The translations under genes and the position numbers were made by a program. A DNA stretch of 64,000 nucleotides from Galaxea fascicularis (Eukaryota; Cnidaria; Anthozoa; Scleractinia; Euphylliidae), in assembly GCA_948470475.1 (NCBI GenBank), contig OX419345.1:18591239-18655238 (forward strand), read 5' to 3'. Of the stretch, positions 57,995-64,000 are shown one piece after another (position 1 is the first letter of the stretch; each line of letters starts with the position of its first letter). The notes under the pieces were generated by a model, which worked only from the letters and a program-made list of their open reading frames with translations, was not told where the DNA came from and did not search any database.

Positions 57995-58529
57995 CTGAAG
58001 ACGTTAATGGCAAAAGATATATTTGGATTAATAGAACTTGCCTACGCAGAACAAAACAAACAGCAAAAGCCTGATCACAGGAGAACATCACCAATAAAAC
58101 AGTAATCAATCTTAAATCCAGAGTTAGTATAAACTAGGGTTCATTATATTGCTACAAACATTTATGACTACTTGAATGAGAATCATGGAGCCGTCAGTGA
58201 ACGTACCAGCCAAGGGAGGTACGGATGGATGGGTGTTTATTGACGAGAACCAGAAAATGGAAAGCATACATCAGTTGTCCATACTCCTTTCCTGAGCTTG
58301 TACGAGTAATGCAATGTTAATTCAGACGGCTCTTCCTCTTTGTCAGTTTTGTTGACGTTTTGCTTGTCTTCAATAACAAAAATTATGGCGCTCCAGATCT
58401 CCAGCAGATAACTAATTGTAATCAAAGCGACAAATTATAGATGAAGATTTCCTCTTACTCGATAAACTGACCGCTTTGGCATGTGTGAAATTGTGTAAAG
58501 GGATTAGATGGTCGGTCGGCTCCACTAAC

Positions 58530-58574
58530 CTGGTCGCGGTGTTACTGGGATTGACGGTGTAGGCGTGAAGGGAA
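58530..58574 (-). CDS. Thr-Pro linker exon k4
   Basis: 45 nt, class 1-1, peptide PFTPTPSIPVTPRP. Only 86 bp of intron separates it from L3. Confidence 0.8.
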
Positions 58575-58660
58575 CTGTAAATCAATAGTAACAAAATGAC
58601 AATGAGTAGATTACTATAAAGGTCGAGTAACTAGTTATGCACCCGACAACGGCATCTAAC

Positions 58661-59323
58661 CTGTCCTGAAGCACTTTGTTTTCTTGGCGAGAATCTGAGC
58701 TCGGGACAAAGCAACGTTATATATCTGCAAACACGCTATACGTCCGCGGAACACGCGACTATCCCCCGGCCTCTGACCCACAACAGCAGGATAATTAGTA
58801 GCCAGGCCCAAAGTGAATCTCCCCACATTCCTTTGAGAAGCCGGGAGTCCGTTCACCCAGAGAGTTGCAAGTCCTGTCCGGTGGTCATACGTGGCAGTGA
58901 TGTAGTTCCAAGTGTAGGGTTTAATACTTTTACTAGTCACCGGCTTCACTCTCCGGCGCGAACCTTGCCTCGGCATCAAACGGAAGTAGAGCTCGTTTGG
59001 ACGTATCAGCCACAAATGAAGTCCCCAGCCTTTGGGATTGAAGTGCACGATGGGTCCAGGCTGTTCAGGGTACACCCAGGCAATGATTGTAATTGAGTAG
59101 CGAGTGTCCAGACAGCCGTTGTTTGGAATTAAAGCAAAGCTCCCTCTCCCCCCTCGTCTACTTCTTCCCGGGAAATAGTAAGCGCCCTGTGGATGTCCAT
59201 CAGGGCCTTTAGTGAGTGAGAGGCCAAAAAGTTTGGCTGTTGGATTCTTGAACTTGCTCCCGTCACTTCCACGAGACGCACTTGTGAATGGGTAGACTGC
59301 AACGGCTCCTCTTGATAAAATGA
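58661..59323 (-). CDS. Type-B LamG exon L3
   Basis: 221 residues. AVAVYPFTS, a basic Gly/Arg insertion before the pentapeptide SFALI, then PNNGCLDTRYSITIIAW, HFNPKGWGLHLW, GRIACLQIYN, KCF. Shares insertion and Cys with L5. No linker between it and V2 (244-bp intron). Confidence 0.9.
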
Positions 59324-59567
59324 CTGAGATAAAAGATAAAATTTATGAAGCACATCGCACCTACCAAAGTACCAAACTCAGAACGTATAACATTAAACCT
59401 GCAATGAAGTATTAGTATAAATATTAATATAAACCTACCAGTGTATTTATGTGCATTTAATTTAAAGTAAGACAGTTGCTTTTCCATCGATCAGTCATTA
59501 TCAACATAATCAGCAACACTATCATCATCGTCGTTATGAATAAATTACAAAGTTATGGTATGTTTAC

Positions 59568-60110
59568 CTGGAGAGCTACAAATTCTATCTTTGACTATTC
59601 GAGTAATTGACAGAAGTCTCTTTGCACCAACATTGAACACGTGCCTAGATCCCGTGGCGATCTGCATCAGTAAGCCCTTTCTCACTCTACCAATACCAAT
59701 CGCATATATTTCAACGCCAGAGTCCAAGAGACTCAACGCAGGACGCTTAACCCTATCACGTGACTTCCCTGTCGTCAAGACGATCAGTACTCTTCTCCTA
59801 CCACAGCGCGGCTTGCCTCTGAAGAGGTTAAAACCTGTATAAGCAAGCGCTCTACCAAGATATCTACCACCAAGTCCTCTGAGGCGTAAACGATCCAGTA
59901 CACGGTATATTTGTGCTCGAGCGTAAGTTCCTCCAAAACGCACGATCAATTTGGGTCTGGATGTGTAGGTCACGATTCCGATCCTTACTTGTGTGCTGGA
60001 GACTTCAAAACGCCTCACTGTCTCCTTCATGTACTGTATCATTAACCTGGAACTGAAACTGCTGGGCGATGCATCAACGAGAAATCCGAGGTCGATCCTT
60101 GCTCTGCAGA
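59568..60110 (-). CDS. Type-B VWA exon V2, MIDAS lost
   Basis: 181 residues. DASPS keeps the first element but the loop is shortened (SSFSSRLM), the Thr motif is GGRYLG, and LTDG is LTTG. Type-B Cys in RGKPRCGRRR. Ends CSSPG. The 5′ intron 60111-60480 shows nothing. Confidence 0.92.
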
Positions 60111-60480
60111 CTAAATGACGTTGAAAAACGAAAATTAATTTTACAAACATCCAGCGTGGTTAGCTGCCGTTGAATGGCCAAAGAGGATCTTAGAAAAATT
60201 TGCTCTGTATCCTGAAATCTGCTTTAATAGTGACTTCCTATGTTATTGCTGTCATTGTCATTTCTTTTCAGCCTACTAGGTACAAAGATTGTCTTTGGGA
60301 CGCACCCAAGAAGGTTAGGATTTTTAACGACTTTCGGCTGAGAATTTTCATGATCCGATGACAAACAATATTGTGTATGTAGTATATCCAAAATCAATAA
60401 GAATCCACACATTCAAAAGTCGAAATAAGGAGATCATTGCTAAAGGCATATGAAAAAAGACTTCTAAAATAAAGTCTTAC

Positions 60481-60534
60481 CTCTTGGGGGAGGTGTTGGG
60501 CTAGGGATGGGTGGCTGTGGTGGTGGCGGTGGAA
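60481..60534 (-). CDS. Poly-Pro linker exon k3
   Basis: 54 nt, class 1-1, peptide PPPPPQPPIPSPTPPPR. The 3′-most proline-only type. The 5′ intron 60535-60849 shows nothing. Confidence 0.8.
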
Positions 60535-60849
60535 CTAAAAGGGGAAAATACTTCAATGTTAACAATAAGAAATTCACTTAAACCAGTGCAAACAAACAGA
60601 AAGAAGAATACAACGATCAGTAACATATTGAGAGGCCTTTTAACAAAATAGAAATGACTTAAAACACTTATGCATGGTAAGGATAAGAAAAGTGCTCGCT
60701 TAGTGCTGCATATAGCAATAAATAAGACCCCCTGCAAACGACGATCAGCATTCTGGGCTTTCCTCATCTTCAATGTCACTGCTTAATGTAAAATAAATGT
60801 TTCAACGTTTCACCTAGACAGTCGTCAAATTTGCTTGGTAAAAATTTAC

Positions 60850-61485
60850 CTGGTAAAAAGCACTTCCGCTTGGCCGCATCAACTTGTTTCCGGTTGAGTG
60901 CGACGCTATACACCTGGGCACAAAATAGTCTTCCACGGAAGTAACGCCTGTCACCAAGACGGGCTCCGAGCCTAATAGGGTAATTCGTAGACAACTGTAT
61001 TCTTCCTATCCGTCGATAAACAACTGGTCTTGAGTTAATATACAGTGTTGCTATTCCTGTTCTTTGGTCATACGTTGCACCCACGTAAGTCCATGCCTTG
61101 TAATTGATTCGCCGACTTTTAATTGGTGTCGTGTAGCTCCTCGAACGCCTTACAAAACGCACAAAAACCTCGCGCCGTCCTGTCATCCATAAATGGACAC
61201 CAAAGCCTCTTGGGTTGTAATTGAAGATAGGGCCTGAGATACCTTCGTGAAACACCCAAACAAGAATGGTTATGGAATACCTAGCGTCCAACCGTCCAGT
61301 GTTCGGTATTTCTACATAACTTCTTTTCCGTCCATAGAACTGTAAAGATCCGTCTCGCCGACCGTCTGGACCTGGGGCAGAACCTACGCCAATCAGAGTG
61401 GCCGTCGGGTTTCTACTTCGGCTGATATCTTTTCCTCGTCGAACGCCGTCTAATGCATACACTGCTAGAGTGCTCGGGAGGGGAA
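60850..61485 (-). CDS. LamG domain exon L2
   Basis: 212 residues. LAVYALDG, IPNTGRLDARYSITILVW, NYNPRGFGVHLWM, ARLGDRRYFRGRLFCAQVYS, KCF. Paralogue of L4. The 5′ intron 61486-61991 shows nothing. Confidence 0.92.
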
Positions 61486-61991
61486 CTGCAAAATATGGTG
61501 TTTCATTAAATTGAAGACCAGAATAATAGGTCTTGAAGATTCAGACCAACTGCAGGTATGCAGCTCGATGTTTTGAAAATGTTTTGACGAAAATGGTACA
61601 TTGGCTATCTTCAATGAGGAAGTATCATCCAGATAACTGTCAACTAACCTGGTTGCAACAACTACTTGGAAAACTGAGAAAAAGCACCGTGGTTTATTAT
61701 CAAGCCACATGAGGCCTTTTTCGTCAAGATGTTACCTTGTTTTCGGTTTAATATTCAGTGTAAAAAGAACGGTAGGGACAGTACTAACTGGCAGCATGAA
61801 AACTTACATGCTCGCCTGTAGCTAGGTTTATGAGAAACTATGACTTGATGGAGGGTAGATTGGAAAGGCTTGGGAGTGAGTATGCGTCTAGTACATGGGA
61901 TTTCTAGTTTCTGTTGGGAGTGATTCAGATCTTCAAGTTCAGAAGGGCACAGGAGTAATTAAAAAAGGAAACTAATTACTGAAAGACGTAC

Positions 61992-62021
61992 CTCTTGTTG
62001 GCGTTGGTGTTACGGGCGAAA
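61992..62021 (-). CDS. Thr-Pro mini linker exon k2
   Basis: 30 nt, class 1-1, peptide SPVTPTPTR. The 5′ intron 62022-62384 shows nothing. Confidence 0.72.
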
Positions 62022-62384
62022 CTGATGAGAAAAACATAAAGAAAAACACCTTAAGTGAGCGACGTTTTGGTTCAGTCCCACAAAAAAGTAACGGAAACTT
62101 TTTAAAGCAAAAGAAAGATAGGCAGAACGAATAAGTAAAAGAGGATAAAGGATATAATTTGCCCAGTGGTTTAGACTAGCGGTCGCATTATATTTGGATA
62201 TGTTCTGATTGAGTTAGTTCTGTTCTGTGCTTTGCTTTTTTTCCAGTGGGTTTGTATTTCAGTATCATAGCCTAACTTGCGAGAAAAAGTGAGAGTATGT
62301 GGCAATGTTACGATATATTTTACCATATCAGTCATGCACTTCTCCGGAGATAAATTCTAGGTTTTATCAACACAATGTGCTAAC

Positions 62385-62951
62385 CTGGAGGAGTGATGAT
62401 CTGACAGATTTTAGACCTGATCGCCCTAGACAATGCAGCTAGTCCTCTGAATGTTACAACAGAAATATGCTGCCTATCAGTTGCAATCTGCAATAGCTGA
62501 CGCATTTTTAGAACCTTGCCGATACCAACAACGAACAACTCAACGTCGTTTGCTTTCAACAGAGATGCTTGTCTTGCAACGCGATCCTGTGATATGCCAT
62601 CCGTGATCATAATTAGAATACGCTTGCGGTTGCGGGTTCTACGTCCGCTGAATAGGTATCTCCTGGTGAATGCCAAGGCCCTTCCAATATAAGTACTGCC
62701 ACGCGGGTAACGGATGCTGTCAATGGCTTGCGTGACGTGCGTAGCAGTGTTCAGCTGGCCAAACCTAAACAATCGAATTGGCTTCGTGGAGAAGAGAACA
62801 GCACCGACCCTTGACTGAGTTTTTGAGATGGGTAGGGTGGCAACGATAGACTTGATGAAATTAAGCATCAATCTGAAGTTACCGCGGCCGTGGTATTCGA
62901 TACTTCCGGAACCATCGATCAGGAAGCCTAAATCTATGACTGTTTTACAAA
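62385..62951 (-). CDS. VWA domain exon V1
   Basis: 189 residues. MIDAS complete: DGSGS with IEYHGRGNF loop, RGSTYIG (Thr kept), ITDG (ISQD). Ends KICQIITPP, a built-in proline tail. The 5′ intron 62952-63354 shows nothing. Confidence 0.92.
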
Positions 62952-63354
62952 CTGGAATAAAAAAAAGAACAAAGAGGTTTTAGGGAACGTTGCTACATTA
63001 ACCAACAAACCTTTAGTTTAGAGGGTCGCGAACACAAGTTTGAGTGTATGCAGCTTCGGGCATTTTAAACAGATAATCTTGCCTGGTTGCATGGTTAGCC
63101 TAATTTAGTACTCGTTTAGTTTTTCAACATCACATAAAGATGGTTCATCACAGAAACATCATATCAAAGGCGATTTTGAGGTGTACAGATCCAAAAGCAA
63201 ACTGCGTATCCTCCAACCGCAGTTCAAGAACATTTTATTCCGTAACACAAAGGAGCCAACTACTACTTGGCTGTGAGAAAGAGGACGGAAAGTGATGTAG
63301 GAAGACTTTGATCATAGAGTAAGAGGCCATAAGGTGAAAGAGTAAGATTTATAC

Positions 63355-63384
63355 CTGGTGCTGGAGGTGTTGGAGGTGGTCGCC
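63355..63384 (-). CDS. Pro-rich mini linker exon k1
   Basis: 30 nt, class 1-1, peptide RPPPTPPAP. Acceptor AACTGAAG is moderate; donor GTATAA. Confidence 0.68.
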
Positions 63385-63589
63385 CTTCAGTTAAAGAAAA
63401 AGAGCAAAAGAGATCAGACAATTTGACTATTCAAAATTTTACTATTACGCCTTTCTCTGCATGAAGGCCCTATCAAGCATTACTTCCTATACGTAACGCA
63501 AAAACTGTCTAACAATATGATTAATTTAATGCAATACCCCATTGATTTAAGTCATGTAATTCGGTAAGGTTTGCTGTGAGGGCTGCAAT

Positions 63590-63745
63590 TGAGTAAAGAA
63601 GCCTGAAAAACACTTTTTTCAGGATTTTTTTCATTCTTTTTACCCAATTGTACAAATTGCATTCCCAAGAATCATTCTTCATTTCATTTCATTTCATTTC
63701 ATTTCCGCAGTTAATATACGATCTTTTCATTTACATCATTCACAA
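63590..63745 (+). mobile_element. Headless SINE tail
   Basis: Shares with the 45.7-46.1 kb SINEs the order GAAGCCTGAAAAA...TTTTTCAGG, AATTGCATTCC, ATTCTTCATTTCATTTC and CCGCAGTTAATAT. No tRNA-like head. A short ATTTC expansion lies near 63680-63703. It occupies the intron 63385-63792. Confidence 0.6.
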
Positions 63746-63792
63746 CACGTTTTTTGTTGAACACAATACCAGACATATTTATGAATACTTAC

Positions 63793-64000
63793 TCTTGAAA
63801 CAGCGCTTTGAGGCGTGGATAATCTGCTTTCTGTTTAGCGCCACGCTGTATAGCTGTACACAAGAAACCCTACCACGGAAGTAACGAGGATCACCGACTT
63901 TTGCGCCCATACGCACGGGGCGATTCGTAGCTAGTCGAATCCTCCCGATGTTGGTCCGAACCACTGGTCGATTGTTTACCCAAAGAGTCGCCATGCCTGT
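63793..64000 (-). CDS. LamG domain exon L1, cut by window edge
   Basis: Only the last 208 nt of the exon are in the window: ATLWVNNRPVV, LATNRPVRMGAKVGD, GRVSCVQLYS, KRCF, donor GTAAGT. The rest of the domain and the 5′ part of the gene lie beyond 64000. Confidence 0.9.

Larger units (their letters stand above)
293..64000 (-). other. Giant modular VWA/LamG gene locus, open at both ends
   Basis: All recognisable host coding sequence in the window is on this strand and reads from 64000 towards 293. The 86 exons have GT-AG borders and, except for three introns inside VWA domains, begin after one base of a codon and end with one base of a codon (class 1-1), the hallmark of exon-shuffled extracellular proteins. 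VWA domains usually bind protein ligands, often through a metal at the MIDAS site; LamG-like jelly rolls (closest to the Laminin_G_3/ConA-like type) bind glycans or proteins; the Pro-rich linkers should be extended spacers. No transmembrane segment, start, signal peptide or stop was found. Arg and Lys clearly outnumber Asp and Glu in most domains, so the product is strongly basic. Role inferred: extracellular matrix or adhesion fibre. Possible hidden gene boundaries are the long gaps 16901-18323 and 44659-46296. I recognise no gene symbol. Confidence 0.85.

Noticed and set aside
293..64000. CRISPR array or bacterial tandem adhesin
   Set aside because: Regular repeats here are exons separated by GT-AG introns with tRNA-type SINEs; the DNA is eukaryotic.

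Overview
The window is intron-rich animal DNA. It is filled almost entirely by one minus-strand gene whose start and stop both lie outside it. Intronic repeats (tRNA-derived SINEs, fold-back MITEs) and the expanded VWA/LamG architecture suggest an anthozoan cnidarian, probably a stony coral. That assignment is inferred from repeat and gene style, not from a marker gene.

I resolve 86 exons in reading order from 64000 down to 293. They encode 20 von Willebrand factor A (VWA) domains, called V1 to V20, and 24 laminin-G/concanavalin-A-like (LamG) domains, called L1 to L24; L1 is cut by the window edge. Between them lie 39 very small Pro-rich linker exons, k1 to k39 (15 to 111 nt). Every exon boundary is GT-AG. 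Every inter-domain junction is phase 1, so every complete exon can be skipped or duplicated without a frameshift. The only exceptions are three phase-2 introns that split V3, V5 and V10. The exons sum to about 27.8 kb, or about 9,260 residues, with no start, signal peptide or stop codon. Whether this is one protein or several tandem genes cannot be settled from the sequence alone.

Regions by coordinate: 51.6-63 kb holds two higher-order cassettes V-L-V*-L* (asterisk = type B, below). 38-44.4 kb is a recent tandem triplication of a V*-L*-linker unit of about 2.2 kb. 24-37 kb is heterogeneous, with V-V and L-L-L runs, a degenerate VWA (V13) and divergent LamGs (L11, L16). 0.3-24 kb is a more regular V-L alternation with conserved domains. 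Linkers change from Thr/Pro types (PTPTP) in the 5′ half to Arg/Pro and Lys/Pro types (RPRP, KPxKP) in the 3′ half.

Two module types exist. In type A the VWA usually keeps a full MIDAS metal site and is followed by at least one linker exon. In type B (V2-L3, V4-L5, V7-L8, V8-L9, V9-L10, V12-L13) the VWA has lost the MIDAS, the linker to the next LamG is missing, and each partner carries an extra cysteine: one just before the central VWA strand and one in the LamG GCLDT motif. This covariation is 6 of 6 against none elsewhere and predicts an inter-domain disulphide that makes a rigid VWA-LamG unit. I infer a very long, strongly basic extracellular matrix or adhesion protein. No other intact gene, RNA gene or promoter is supported; a Myb/SANT-like fragment lies on the plus strand in the intron at 44.7-46.3 kb.
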